IMG/VR virus record: IMGVR_UViG_3300020156_000022
Span: 40,983-104,982 of that record
DNA length: 64,000 bases
Origin: a virus
Strand: one strand, 5' to 3'
The notes below the pieces were generated by a model, which did no database searches, was not told where the DNA came from, and saw only the letters and a list, made by a program, of their open reading frames with translations. Each line of letters starts with the position of its first letter. The first letter of the stretch is position 1. Below are positions 19,630-28,208 of this stretch, in pieces. Both the position numbers and the translations under genes were made by a program.

Positions 19630-19889
19630 TCTTCATCCTCCTCCATAAGCAGCTCCTCATCTAAAAATTCAATGAACAGCCGTCCCGTATAGTCTATGAT
19701 CTTGCACCAACCTGTGTCAAGGTTGATTTTCCAGTCGGGGAAGTCCACAGCACACCCACACGACAAATAAATAGTCTGTCCAGCTTGGTAAGCTGCACTA
19801 TTAGTGAGCGTATAAGTAATGGATTGTGTCCAATTGTGGACTCTCCCGCCACAGCTATGACACTTAACTGAAAAGTCCTCAGTATCCAT
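19626..19889 (-). CDS. Zinc-binding protein (87 aa), leaderless
   Basis: ATG at 19889 lies 6 nt after the -10 TAGACT of the promoter at 19896-19924, with no RBS, so the mRNA is probably leaderless. Cysteines CHSCGG (10-15) and LSCGCAVDF suggest a zinc site; the C-terminus is strongly acidic (LDEELLMEEDED). Overlaps the next gene by 4 nt. Confidence 0.6.
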   Translation of the reverse strand: MDTEDFSVKCHSCGGRVHNWTQSITYTLTNSAAYQAGQTIYLSCGCAVDFPDWKINLDTGWCKIIDYTGRLFIEFLDEELLMEEDED

Positions 19890-19895
19890 GCCACA

Positions 19896-19924
19896 AGTCT
19901 AGCAAGATCTCAGCTAGAACGCAA
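19896..19924 (-). promoter_or_regulatory. Promoter of leaderless zinc gene
   Basis: TAGACT (19896-19901), 17-bp spacer, weak -35 TTGCGT (19919-19924) at the end of the polymerase gene. The -10/ATG spacing matches the other leaderless genes. Confidence 0.5.
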
Positions 19925-22502
19925 TATCTGCCGTCAGCCTTTGGAATTGCTCAGGAGTCATGCCAGAAAATTCATACTGCACTATGGCCCCTCCTAAAGC
20001 CATAGAAATTATGTTTCTATGCTTCTCAGCATCTAGCTTAGTATCAGTCTGTGGCATCAACAATTCCCCCTCCGGAGTCTGGAGAAGAACATTCCTGGAG
20101 CCGCCTGAGAGCTTGTCTAGCAATTTATTGAAATTAACCCACTGTTCTTCTGTAGGCATGTGATCAATAATTACAACAACTCTTTCAGCTTGCTGCTTAG
20201 GACCGCAACCCTCAGGGTCTTCTAGATAAGCTTTTTCTTTTAGCTTCTTATCAATTTCTGCTGTAGAAGTGAACTTCTCTGCCTCAGATCCAAGTGTAGG
20301 TAAGTATATATTCCTAGGAGTATGGGCTACAGTCTCATCTACTTCTTCAGGAGTTGGAGGTTCCATTACAGTACCTTCAGAGATTCTGTTTGCTGGTTCA
20401 TCTTCAAGTGTAGGTAAGTATATATCTCCTGGAGTAAGTACAGGACCATCTTCTACTTGGATAGCTCCATCTTCAAGAAGCTTAATCTCCTTAACTGATC
20501 CCCAACGCTTTCCTACATGCCAATCAGCTTTCATCATAGGCCACCCCGGTACTGGAAAGATTACCGCAGGTTGAAGAACACGAATAACGTCAGCTGGATT
20601 AAGGCTGCGATGCACATAAAACTCCAGTGCATCGTGGACATTCATGAACAGCCTTACTTTATCTTTCCAACCCATTTTACGAATAGCCTTACGAGCACGA
20701 ACCATTCCAATTCTGACGTAATCACCAGTAGCTCCACCTTGTACAGGATAGTTGAAGCAAGCTCTTTCTCCGCCTTCACGAATCCAACGGCGAGAATCGG
20801 TAAGTTCCCAAATAGGAATCATACGACCAAATTTGGTAACTACATGTCCGTGCTGATAGCCGAATTCAACCTGCTTTTCGGTAAATCGCTTAAGCTTAGG
20901 AAAAGCAGCAAAATATTGATTGAACAGATCTTCTGCCTCTTCTCTGGAGACATTAAGTCTTTTACCCAAAGCAATAGGAGTCATACCGAACAAAAGGCCG
21001 AAACCAATAGTCTTAGCCTTGGATCGATATTCTTTTGTTACTTGATCTTTAGATAGCTTGAACATCATCATAGCTACCTTGGTGTGAACATCCTCATCGT
21101 TTTCGAATGCTTCGATGAGTGCTGTCTCATTTGCCAATCCTGCGGCTGCTCGATATTCAGCCTGAGACAGGTCAAATCCTAGAATATAGTAATCATCAGG
21201 TGCGATTACCGCGTCACGGAAATTCAATTTATAGCTGGTGCCGTCTGCCAACTTGTAGTAATAACTCAGCGGAGTCTTACCATCATCATCTTTCAGGTTT
21301 ACTGATGGCTGATTTTGCTGGTTAGGATTAGCGGAACTGAATCGAGCAGTGCGCACATAACTTTGGTTCAATGAAGGATGCACCATACCATCCGGAGCAT
21401 ATCCGTAATCCTTGGCATATTTATCCAAGAAAGATGTAGTCAGTCGCTTCATGTTCTTATAGTTGGAAATCTTCTTAACTACAGGATTCTTTTCTGCCAA
21501 AATATCCAGAGCCATCTTCCCAGTAGACATTTTTTTGTCTTCCTTGGCGGCACCCTTAGTACTTGTGGTATAGACATTTACCGTCAGACCCAGACGCTCG
21601 AACAGGATCTCAGATAGCTGTTTAGGGCTCCCCAGATTAATGTTGAGCTTAGTTCCTGGCATGCCTAGTAGTTCGGCTAGCTCAGACTGAATTTCGTCAT
21701 TTAATTTGGCTGTAAACTCCTTGGCTCGATCAGACGCCTCCTGCATGAAAAACCAGTCATAGCGGATGCCGCAGTCCTCCATATCACAAATGACATAGAC
21801 AACTTCCATATCCACTTTATAAACTAGTTGATCTTTCACTTTAGGGTACTGATCAAGATGTAAAGCTAAACACCATAGGGCGTCTTCACATGCATACGTT
21901 ACTACCTTTGAACTGAGATCTAGTACATTAAATCGAAAAGCCTTTTTCTTCTTCTCAGTAAGGTGCTCGAACAGTTCTTCGAACTTAATCATCTTGTGTC
22001 CGAATTTGTTCAGTACCAGATCCTTTAGACCAAAATCCTGAAACTCTCGGGTGATATAAGCTTCTACCTGAGTATCTGACCTGGCAGGAAAATACCCGCT
22101 AGATTCTCGAACGTCTTTTCCAAAAATAGGATGATCTGATAATATCTCACGAAAAAACCGTGCCATGCGTCTAAGTTCGAAACCTAAATTGTGCGCAACG
22201 ATCAATCCTGATTGGAATGACTTCCAGAGAATTTCTGCGATAGCTAGATGATCAGTAAGATTTTCAGCAAAGTCATGAGCCATAGGAACATACCTTGCCC
22301 AATTAAGAGAATTGGTAAAACTGAAACCTACTAACAGATTTGTTTCTAGCTTTAGTGATCCTCGATCATCATCTTCTCCATGATACCCTGTTTCAATATC
22401 AAAGCCGATAGGCAGACCCTTATCGATCATGCCTGCCCAGAATTTTTCTAATTCCTCTACAGATCTTACAATGTCGTAGTTTTTAGTTACTACAGTTGAC
22501 AT
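19914..22502 (-). CDS. polA: DNA polymerase I (family A)
   Basis: 862 residues. The 3'-5' exonuclease domain begins with GFDIETG (33-39); YACEDALW (203-210) is its last motif. Polymerase motifs: A FDLSQAEYRAAAG (443-455), B RSKAKTIGFGLLFG (493-506), C NVHDALE (621-627), with a complete active site. There is no 5'-3' exonuclease domain, as usual for phage replicative enzymes. After residue 670 comes an extension of about 190 residues that is not part of known polymerases; it holds two IYLPTL segments encoded by a DNA repeat and a helical tail. It replicates the phage genome with the DnaB-like helicase and clamp-loader-like proteins. Confidence 0.95.
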   Translation of the reverse strand: MSTVVTKNYDIVRSVEELEKFWAGMIDKGLPIGFDIETGYHGEDDDRGSLKLETNLLVGFSFTNSLNWARYVPMAHDFAENLTDHLAIAEILWKSFQSGLIVAHNLGFELRRMARFFREILSDHPIFGKDVRESSGYFPARSDTQVEAYITREFQDFGLKDLVLNKFGHKMIKFEELFEHLTEKKKKAFRFNVLDLSSKVVTYACEDALWCLALHLDQYPKVKDQLVYKVDMEVVYVICDMEDCGIRYDWFFMQEASDRAKEFTAKLNDEIQSELAELLGMPGTKLNINLGSPKQLSEILFERLGLTVNVYTTSTKGAAKEDKKMSTGKMALDILAEKNPVVKKISNYKNMKRLTTSFLDKYAKDYGYAPDGMVHPSLNQSYVRTARFSSANPNQQNQPSVNLKDDDGKTPLSYYYKLADGTSYKLNFRDAVIAPDDYYILGFDLSQAEYRAAAGLANETALIEAFENDEDVHTKVAMMMFKLSKDQVTKEYRSKAKTIGFGLLFGMTPIALGKRLNVSREEAEDLFNQYFAAFPKLKRFTEKQVEFGYQHGHVVTKFGRMIPIWELTDSRRWIREGGERACFNYPVQGGATGDYVRIGMVRARKAIRKMGWKDKVRLFMNVHDALEFYVHRSLNPADVIRVLQPAVIFPVPGWPMMKADWHVGKRWGSVKEIKLLEDGAIQVEDGPVLTPGDIYLPTLEDEPANRISEGTVMEPPTPEEVDETVAHTPRNIYLPTLGSEAEKFTSTAEIDKKLKEKAYLEDPEGCGPKQQAERVVVIIDHMPTEEQWVNFNKLLDKLSGGSRNVLLQTPEGELLMPQTDTKLDAEKHRNIISMALGGAIVQYEFSGMTPEQFQRLTADIAF
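20292..20318 (+). repeat. 27-bp dispersed repeat, copy 1
   Basis: AAGTGTAGGTAAGTATATAT followed by TCCTAGG. Identical over all 27 bp to 34694-34720. Here, on the coding strand, it encodes PRNIYLPTL in the polymerase C-terminal extension. Confidence 0.8.
20406..20432 (+). repeat. 27-bp dispersed repeat, copy 2 (diverged end)
   Basis: First 20 bp identical to copy 1, last 7 differ (CTCCTGG). Encodes PGDIYLPTL, 114 bp from copy 1. Confidence 0.75.
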
Positions 22503-22532
22503 ATATTCTCCTAGTGTTGATTACAGGGAACA

Positions 22533-22961
22533 CTATATCCCATATGATTTTTCATCTTCTTTAGATTTTTTCGTATGGCAAGTACTACAAAGCATCTGTA
22601 AATTATCTGGGTGGTGCTTGCAACTAAAACGAGACTTATCTCCGCGACGAGGAATAATATGATCGCAGGTCATCTCGTCTCCACGTAGTCTTACTATGTT
22701 CTCACACAGGCCACAGTCAGCGCAATGGCTATGGCGAGGTTCACCATGACTACGTATACAGTTACATTTGCGCCTAGATAACTTAACAGCTAACTGTCTA
22801 GCTAAAAAATAACGGTGGTGCAGACGCCATGCCTCAAGACATGATCCACTGCACCACCTTTTTTGTTCAGGTTTAAGCTGTCCAGAACACCAGCGACAAT
22901 CACTATCCTTGCCAGACCAGCTAGATAGCGTACAATGAAGAGGATTTACTGTCATAGGCAA
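22533..22961 (-). CDS. HNH endonuclease
   Basis: 142 residues. N-terminal treble-clef-like part (CRWCSGQL, RWCSGSCLEAWRLHH) and HNH core CADCG, MTCDHIIPRRGDK, NLQMLCSTCHTKK with catalytic DH and paired cysteines. Lies next to the polymerase gene, a common location for homing HNH genes in phages. No RBS problem; start at 22961. Confidence 0.88.
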   Translation of the reverse strand: MPMTVNPLHCTLSSWSGKDSDCRWCSGQLKPEQKRWCSGSCLEAWRLHHRYFLARQLAVKLSRRKCNCIRSHGEPRHSHCADCGLCENIVRLRGDEMTCDHIIPRRGDKSRFSCKHHPDNLQMLCSTCHTKKSKEDEKSYGI

Positions 22962-23396
22962 TCACAATAGAGCGAAAAGCCCAGCCGAAACCCACAAGGC
23001 TAATTTGTGTAATGATTGATCTGACTGATACATCCCACAAACAGGAGTTTGCATTTCAGCAAAATTAGCTGAGCCTGTTTTTTGTAGAAGCCATCTTACT
23101 GGCCAGCGTCTATCAATAAACCCATGAGTAATGGCTGAAAAAAGTATAGCAGCAATAAAACCTAGGAAAGTAATTGGTAGATTGAATACTGCAACCACAA
23201 TAATCAACATTACTACCATTACAGCATGATAAGCTAGCACATGCTGAATTATGTGTGACCAACCAAGCCACCCAGGTTTGGCTTTGTTCGCTGCCATTTT
23301 ATCAGTCTGTCCTGCAATATGATCAGCAAATTCATGAGCTACGCCAGCAGTCCAAGCAAACATCAATGCTGTAACTGCCGTAGGAATCCATTCCAT
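22962..23396 (-). CDS. DUF3307-like membrane protein
   Basis: 144 residues with four hydrophobic segments (about 6-22, 50-72, 75-95, 128-143). HEFADHIAGQTDKMAANK and the later THGFIDRRWPVRWL, DQSLHKLALWV follow the DUF3307 pattern, where conserved His and Asp lie near the membrane face. Role unknown; changing the host membrane or superinfection exclusion is possible. The ATG overlaps the previous stop (TAATG). Confidence 0.65.
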   Translation of the reverse strand: MEWIPTAVTALMFAWTAGVAHEFADHIAGQTDKMAANKAKPGWLGWSHIIQHVLAYHAVMVVMLIIVVAVFNLPITFLGFIAAILFSAITHGFIDRRWPVRWLLQKTGSANFAEMQTPVCGMYQSDQSLHKLALWVSAGLFALL

Positions 23397-23563
23397 TACA
23401 GGATTCCTGTCTTAGCCATTTTCCCCAGCGTCATCCACTTCTTGTGAACAGCAAGAGCCTCTTGAGGAGTTAGCTCGCCCTTGGAGCCGAAATTGTTCTT
23501 AGCGTTCCACGCCTTCCAAATTTCGTCGTAGGACATTTCCCAAGTTGGCTTCTGATCTGACAC
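23396..23563 (-). CDS. Small protein (55 aa)
   Basis: GTG at 23563 with GGAG 8 nt upstream, ending in a TAATG overlap with the membrane gene. Helical, rich in Trp and Lys (TWEMSYDEIWKAWNAKNN, TPQEALAVHKKWMTLG). Not recognised. Confidence 0.6.
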   Translation of the reverse strand: MSDQKPTWEMSYDEIWKAWNAKNNFGSKGELTPQEALAVHKKWMTLGKMAKTGIL

Positions 23564-23593
23564 TATATTTCTCCTTATTCGATTTACTTACTG

Positions 23594-23674
23594 TACCGGT
23601 GACGAGAGTCGAACTCGCATGCCTTTCGGCCAAGGGGTTTGAATCCTCTATGTATACCATTCCATCACACCGGC
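23594..23674 (-). tRNA. tRNA-Leu(CAA)
   Basis: Class II with long variable arm GGCCGAAAGGC. Acceptor GCCGGTG/CACCGGT, T-arm GCGAG-TTCGACT-CTCGT, anticodon loop TTCAAAC gives CAA (UUG). It lies alone, 12 kb from the main tRNA region. The 110 bases between it and the deaminase gene contain nothing visible. Confidence 0.95.
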
Positions 23675-23783
23675 CTACGTTCCCTAACTTCAGGATGAGA
23701 CTATGCCCAAACCTGACCTCCATGTTGATCATATATGCGCAATCAGATCAACCCCTCCCTCAGGAACAACTCTATCTTACCAC

Positions 23784-24176
23784 TCAATCGGTCAATCGTC
23801 CAGCGTTGACTTTCTCAACGCTGTAGGAGCCTACCTCGTTAGTGTAGACGATCTCCTTGATGCCTGCCTCAACAATAGCCAACATACACCAGACGCAAGG
23901 CCGACTCATCATTGTTTCTCCATGCTTATTGATTCTAGCAATATAGATGGTGCAACCTCGAAGATCCTCACGAACCTTCAGCAATTCTCTCAAGGTTGCA
24001 CGCTCAGCATGGTCAGAAACATTATGCTCATCTACTGCTGGGGCATTACGAAATTTATTAGGAGCAAAACCTAGAACCTTATTACCCTTAGCGACGACAG
24101 CGCCATGCTTCCATCGATAAGTGCTGCCCTGTGCCACCTTGACAGCACGTCGGATCAGGGTCTCATGTCTCTTCAT
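23784..24176 (-). CDS. dCMP deaminase-like protein, leaderless
   Basis: 130 residues. Cytidine/dCMP deaminase zinc motifs: HAERATLREL (HAE, catalytic Glu) and SRPCVWCMLAI (PCxxC), 35 residues apart. It could make dUMP for thymidylate synthesis; tRNA or other nucleoside substrates cannot be ruled out from the motifs. The ATG lies 7 nt after the -10 of the promoter at 24184-24212 with no RBS, so it is probably translated from a leaderless mRNA. Confidence 0.85.
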   Translation of the reverse strand: MKRHETLIRRAVKVAQGSTYRWKHGAVVAKGNKVLGFAPNKFRNAPAVDEHNVSDHAERATLRELLKVREDLRGCTIYIARINKHGETMMSRPCVWCMLAIVEAGIKEIVYTNEVGSYSVEKVNAGRLTD

Positions 24177-24183
24177 GTTGTGA

Positions 24184-24212
24184 AGCTTACACGGTCAGTG
24201 TGTTCGTGTCAA
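24184..24212 (-). promoter_or_regulatory. Promoter of leaderless deaminase gene
   Basis: TTGACA (24207-24212), 17 bp, TAAGCT (24184-24189), then TCACAAC and ATG. Confidence 0.8.
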
Positions 24213-24500
24213 CTCTGCACGATTACAGTAGGTCAAAAAATTAATGCCTAGATTTTCCATATAAGTCATTGCTACTACAGAATCCCACCAAGCATTATGT
24301 ACGAAGGCAATGTGCTTAGCTTCATATTCTGTTAAGAACGATCCCAATTCAAATCGTCCCTCGTAAGGATTAAGTGTAGCTACTGATTGGTCTATATTAC
24401 TGATAGACCATCCTCCGATGGTATCATCAATTACAGCGTACCAACGACAGTACAAAATCTCAACCTCAGTAATAGGCTCTTTCTTAAAATCTCTTGCCAT
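24195..24500 (-). CDS. Hypothetical protein (101 aa)
   Basis: GGAG 8 nt before ATG. Mixed alpha/beta with several Trp and Tyr (VEILYCRWYAVIDDTIGGWS, IAFVHNAWWDSVVAMTYM). Not recognised. Its end overlaps the deaminase promoter. Confidence 0.6.
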   Translation of the reverse strand: MARDFKKEPITEVEILYCRWYAVIDDTIGGWSISNIDQSVATLNPYEGRFELGSFLTEYEAKHIAFVHNAWWDSVVAMTYMENLGINFLTYCNRAELTRTH

Positions 24501-24552
24501 GTAACCTCTCCTTTTTGGAAATAATGTATTGCTGTTTTAAGTGTTTTTAGGG

Positions 24553-25509
24553 TTACCACAAACAGATTAACGCTTCCAATACTCCTACTTTGGCTCCATC
24601 TCGCATAGCGCCATCGATTGTTGCTAAAAGCTGACGACAATACTTAATCTTTTTGTCGTCGTAATCTCTAACAACCGGTTTAAACTTTTTGATAAGAAAG
24701 ATTTTAATCCCTGTAGTAGCTGCGATATCTCCGTCATACATTCGCCTACGAACGCATCTGCCAATTTCTGAAATCATAGTTAGTCTACTGTCTAGTCTAG
24801 CTACTACTCTAGAAACTTCATCTTCAGAAATTGTTTTCAGCGCAGTATACGCAGCAACTTTATCTTGTGTAATTAAATAATCTGCGAAGGAATCCAAAGC
24901 CAATTCTTCAGATAACAATGCTAAAGCTTTAGCATTAGGTGATCCCTGCCATAAATGTACCTTACGCAGTACATTATATAGCTCTGCGGTATCACCTGAG
25001 GTTCGTTCTATAAGTTCTTTTGCTGCATTACTAGTTAATCCATAACTAGTAACCCATTTCATTAGGTCTTCATCATTAGGCATAGAACATCTGATGAATT
25101 TACCTTTAGTCCTTATCAGTTCAATATGTTCAGCGTAAGTGACTTTTTTACCCTTACTGAAAATTGCTGAAGCGTCACTCTGGTAAGATATTAGAAGTAA
25201 ATAATTTTTTGGATTACTTCTTGAATTCGCTAGCCAATCATAAATGCCTGACCAATCGGAAATCTGCTCAGCGTTCCTGATTATAGTAAGTCTGTTTGCT
25301 TCAGGATCAAGCGGGTATTGGCTGATAGATTCCCAAGTAATCTCGTCTTGACCTGCGTCAAGATTAATAAAATCAGTAGCAGGTGCCTGCAAGATATTCT
25401 TAATGTCATCTATCACCAGCTCAACTAAAGTAAACTGATCTCCACAAACATACGTTACTTTTGAGACATCTTGTTTTCTGGCATATCCCTGCCACTGATT
25501 AAAGTTCAT
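24553..25509 (-). CDS. Clamp-loader delta-like protein
   Basis: 318 residues. The layout recalls DNA polymerase III delta (HolA): an N-terminal region with YVCGDQFTLVELVIDDI and NRLTIIRNAEQISDW, a lid-like segment with KFIRCSMPNDEDLMKWV, and a helical collar (SFADYLITQDKVAAYTALK, VARLDSRLTMISEIGRCVRR). No Walker A, as in delta. Next to a delta'/gamma-like gene, which supports it. Identification is by pattern and context only. Confidence 0.55.
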   Translation of the reverse strand: MNFNQWQGYARKQDVSKVTYVCGDQFTLVELVIDDIKNILQAPATDFINLDAGQDEITWESISQYPLDPEANRLTIIRNAEQISDWSGIYDWLANSRSNPKNYLLLISYQSDASAIFSKGKKVTYAEHIELIRTKGKFIRCSMPNDEDLMKWVTSYGLTSNAAKELIERTSGDTAELYNVLRKVHLWQGSPNAKALALLSEELALDSFADYLITQDKVAAYTALKTISEDEVSRVVARLDSRLTMISEIGRCVRRRMYDGDIAATTGIKIFLIKKFKPVVRDYDDKKIKYCRQLLATIDGAMRDGAKVGVLEALICLW

Positions 25510-25812
25510 CTACTGTCCTGGAACAAATAACTTAGCTGGATTGACATTGCCTACGCCTTGCATAAGCTGTGCTTCGCGAACAACCTTTAAGGTTTTTTCT
25601 AATTCAGCCTTCATGCGAATCTGATAATTTCTTTCAAATACCAGACGGGCACCCTCATCTAGGAAAGTATCAATAAATACCTCAAGTTTGATGAGGGCAA
25701 TTCCAGCTAAATCAATTTCTCCAGGAATACCACGAGCCTTATCCTTATTACTCTGGGCTAGGCGTTCAATATCCTTTTTTATCTCTTCCAAGTTTATTTC
25801 TTCTGAAGCCAC
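25510..25812 (-). CDS. Hypothetical protein (100 aa)
   Basis: GTG at 25812 with AAAGGA upstream is preferred to a longer frame overlapping the clamp-loader gene. Helical (NLEEIKKDIERLAQSNKDKA, GIALIKLEVFIDTFLDEGA, RMKAELEKTLKVVREAQ). Sits between two clamp-loader-like genes, 2 nt from each, so it may be part of that complex. Confidence 0.6.
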   Translation of the reverse strand: MASEEINLEEIKKDIERLAQSNKDKARGIPGEIDLAGIALIKLEVFIDTFLDEGARLVFERNYQIRMKAELEKTLKVVREAQLMQGVGNVNPAKLFVPGQ

Positions 25813-25814
25813 AA

Positions 25815-26600
25815 TTATCCTTTCATAAGTGCTTCTAATGCTACACGCACAGCAAGCTGCGGCCGTGCTGATGCTACTGTACTCCACATGCCGAGAATCT
25901 TCAAGGCCAACATCCGATCAGCAAAAGGTCCTAGTAATTTGGGAGAATACAATTTCCAGTTTTGACTAGCAGATTCCTGTAACATGTCTATAATAACAGA
26001 AGCTACTCCTTCATCAACAGCCTTATAAGCTTGACAGAATAATACATAATCTTGACTCTCTACAGCCTGCAAGACATTAATTGCTGTAAGCTGTAGGGTG
26101 GAATTTCTATACGCATCCATAGCCAAGTCAACTCGACCTAAAGTACTTACTCTTTTAGCTTCTTCCTCAGGCAAGCCTTTCTCGATAAGAATAGTAAAAA
26201 GTTCATCAGGTTTTAGCAGACCTACAGAGTATTTTTGTCCTCTGGTACGCAGAGTGGCAGGGAGACGATTTGAACTAATTAGAGAAAATCTGGCGTACGT
26301 TGGAGGCTGTTCTAGAGTCTTAAGAAGCTTATCCATAGCCCTGTCTGTTGCTAAGTCAAGATTAATAAGAGCAAACTTTAAATTCCTGACAGGATAGGTT
26401 GCCATAAAATCTTTAACCCTGATAGCTTCTTCAACTGTTAAATGAGAAATCTCCGTAAAATCTACTCTGGCGATATTGTTTTTGATTGCTGCATAAGTAG
26501 CAATCATTCTTTTGCCTACAGAAGGAGGCCCGGTAATAATAGAAACCGGGGGCAACTGTGAGCTTAATGCTCCAATTACCCCCTGGTGACCTACAAGCAT
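25815..26600 (-). CDS. Clamp-loader AAA+ subunit (delta'/gamma-like)
   Basis: 261 residues. P-loop GPPSVGKRMIA (25-35); KLLKTLEQPPTYARFSLIS followed by LPATLRTRGQ is the clamp-loader sensor 1 and SRC-like region, with R in place of the usual SRC. Walker B is weakened (FALINLDLATD). It probably opens the sliding clamp or hands over host clamp for the phage polymerase. No clamp gene is seen in the window. Confidence 0.7.
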   Translation of the reverse strand: MLVGHQGVIGALSSQLPPVSIITGPPSVGKRMIATYAAIKNNIARVDFTEISHLTVEEAIRVKDFMATYPVRNLKFALINLDLATDRAMDKLLKTLEQPPTYARFSLISSNRLPATLRTRGQKYSVGLLKPDELFTILIEKGLPEEEAKRVSTLGRVDLAMDAYRNSTLQLTAINVLQAVESQDYVLFCQAYKAVDEGVASVIIDMLQESASQNWKLYSPKLLGPFADRMLALKILGMWSTVASARPQLAVRVALEALMKG

Positions 26601-26606
26601 ATTTTC

Positions 26607-26996
26607 TTATCCTTCGAAATGCTGAGTTTCGTTTGGGTTTACATAAGTTTCGCCTGGTTGCGTTACTGGGCTAGCATCCCCAGGCATATCACGTCCAGCC
26701 CAAGTTTCAGCTTGCTCAATAGGTTCTTTACGTGGACGACCACGACGTTTTGGCTCAGGCTTTTCTACAGCGCTATACTCATCAGCTAGAGTATTAAGCA
26801 AACTCTTACCAACAACAAAGCTATCTCCACCATCAACAGGAGCAAGCCTATATCCAGTTTTTACCTTATAGCCTAATGGAGTAGCTACAGCTTCGTCTGA
26901 TTTAAATTCCTCAACTACAGTGAATTGCTTACCTGCAAACAATTCATCCATACGAGCTTTACGAGTACTATGCCACTTAGTATTTTTTTCTGCCAT
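26607..26996 (-). CDS. AT-hook protein (129 aa)
   Basis: N-terminal small beta domain (about 20-75), then KRRGRPRK (about 83-90), a classic AT-hook for minor-groove binding, and a disordered Pro/Gly-rich tail. May bind the AT-rich phage DNA, possibly as a nucleoid or transcription factor. Precedes the clamp-loader genes in the same transcript. Confidence 0.65.
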   Translation of the reverse strand: MAEKNTKWHSTRKARMDELFAGKQFTVVEEFKSDEAVATPLGYKVKTGYRLAPVDGGDSFVVGKSLLNTLADEYSAVEKPEPKRRGRPRKEPIEQAETWAGRDMPGDASPVTQPGETYVNPNETQHFEG

Positions 26997-27028
26997 ATTA
27001 CACCTCTCTCAGTAGTAGCAAGCGCTAC

Positions 27029-27211
27029 TTACTTTAAAATCGGTGGAATATGACTTTTTCCTGTCTGTCGAATCTCCTGAATATCAGTGAAAAGCTCATG
27101 AGCTATACCTTTATAGAGGGATTCGTGTTGATCATGCTCCGCAGCAGCTTGGCAATACCTGACATATAGAACTACTTCTAAATTCAGTAATTCGGCGACA
27201 TCGTTGTCCAT
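27029..27211 (-). CDS. Hypothetical protein (60 aa)
   Basis: Acidic, helical (VAELLNLEVVLYVRYCQAAA). Separate from neighbours by about 20-30 nt. Not recognised. Confidence 0.5.
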   Translation of the reverse strand: MDNDVAELLNLEVVLYVRYCQAAAEHDQHESLYKGIAHELFTDIQEIRQTGKSHIPPILK

Positions 27212-27229
27212 CGAGAAAATCCTTAACAG

Positions 27230-27640
27230 CTAATCTTCAGCATTCAACATGCTAACGGTTTTAGAATAATTAAGTATCTCCTTGTAATCCCAATTGTTTA
27301 TCGTACAAGTATGTCTAAATATAGACAACGCTAAACGCTGAAGTTCTACACGATCAATACCTAAAGCATAGGAGCCTATAGCCTGCGCATGCTGAATCCA
27401 GTGTTTGGGACACATGGTTAACCTTAGATTAAATGAGTCTAACATCACAGGATCGTACCTGTCAAGATATTCTCCTTGCATCCCCATCTTGGTCAGTGTC
27501 AACTCTAGTAACGCATATATTTGAGGAGTAAATTCTAGAGTTGTCAGAAGACCACAACAATCTGACGGATAACTTTGTATAAGCTGCTGAAAGAACTCAA
27601 ACTCAGTTTGCGAATCATGTACTGTCATTTGACAACTCAT
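27230..27640 (-). CDS. Hypothetical protein (136 aa)
   Basis: Starts at ATG 27640, which overlaps the primase-like stop (ATGA) and has GGAG 5 nt upstream. Helical; several Cys and His (SDCCGLL, LTMCPKHWIQHAQ, RHTCTINNWD). Not recognised. Confidence 0.55.
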   Translation of the reverse strand: MSCQMTVHDSQTEFEFFQQLIQSYPSDCCGLLTTLEFTPQIYALLELTLTKMGMQGEYLDRYDPVMLDSFNLRLTMCPKHWIQHAQAIGSYALGIDRVELQRLALSIFRHTCTINNWDYKEILNYSKTVSMLNAED

Positions 27641-28206
27641 AGCTTCTCCAACATATCTTTCATAACCTTCTTGCAGACAGTCAACCATTTGACTGCGTCT
27701 TCGTCTGTCTTAACAACACTAAGTAAATCAAGGCATTGATTAAGTTTACTAGCAATAGTATCTTCTAATTGCTTAGAAGCCCAGTCTGTAATAATTCCAG
27801 AGCAATACATTTTCAAAGCATCAGCCAAAGCTAATATATCAGGATTTTCATGAGGTTTAATAGTAGCCTCTTCCCAGCGCTCTTCAAGAGACTTGGGAGC
27901 ATATCCAATATCCTCTAGCAAAATAAAAGCTGCATTCTGCCAAGAACAATCTCTCTTAGCTGCGGTAAGTGTAACAGGTGAATACCGCTTACTGCAAGAA
28001 AAACAATAAGCGGTATTACTATTACCATATACACGCATAGCTTTAGAGATTCCTCCGTCTGAATGATAGAACCCAAAAGGACAATAAACCTTTTTGTTTC
28101 CCCCATTTCGGACAGATTCTGGTACTGCTATACCTAAACTTGTCAGAACATCAGCGATATGTACGCGCTCATTTGCTTCGTCTATCCATGACTTCTGACG
28201 CAACAT
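27637..28206 (-). CDS. Primase-type zinc-binding protein
   Basis: 189 residues. Residues about 36-75 match the CHC2 zinc-binding domain of DnaG-type primases: VYCPFGFYHSDGG, then AYCFSCSKRYSPV (C..H..C..C). The Toprim catalytic domain is absent; the rest is helical. It may recognise primer start sites for a separate catalytic subunit, or regulate the neighbouring DnaB-like helicase. Overlaps the next gene. Confidence 0.65.
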   Translation of the reverse strand: MLRQKSWIDEANERVHIADVLTSLGIAVPESVRNGGNKKVYCPFGFYHSDGGISKAMRVYGNSNTAYCFSCSKRYSPVTLTAAKRDCSWQNAAFILLEDIGYAPKSLEERWEEATIKPHENPDILALADALKMYCSGIITDWASKQLEDTIASKLNQCLDLLSVVKTDEDAVKWLTVCKKVMKDMLEKL

Positions 28207-28208
28207 AA

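Noticed and set aside
22830-22880. T-rich GGTGGTGCAG segment considered as a terminator
   Set aside because: Inside the HNH coding sequence and the stem is poor on the transcribed strand.
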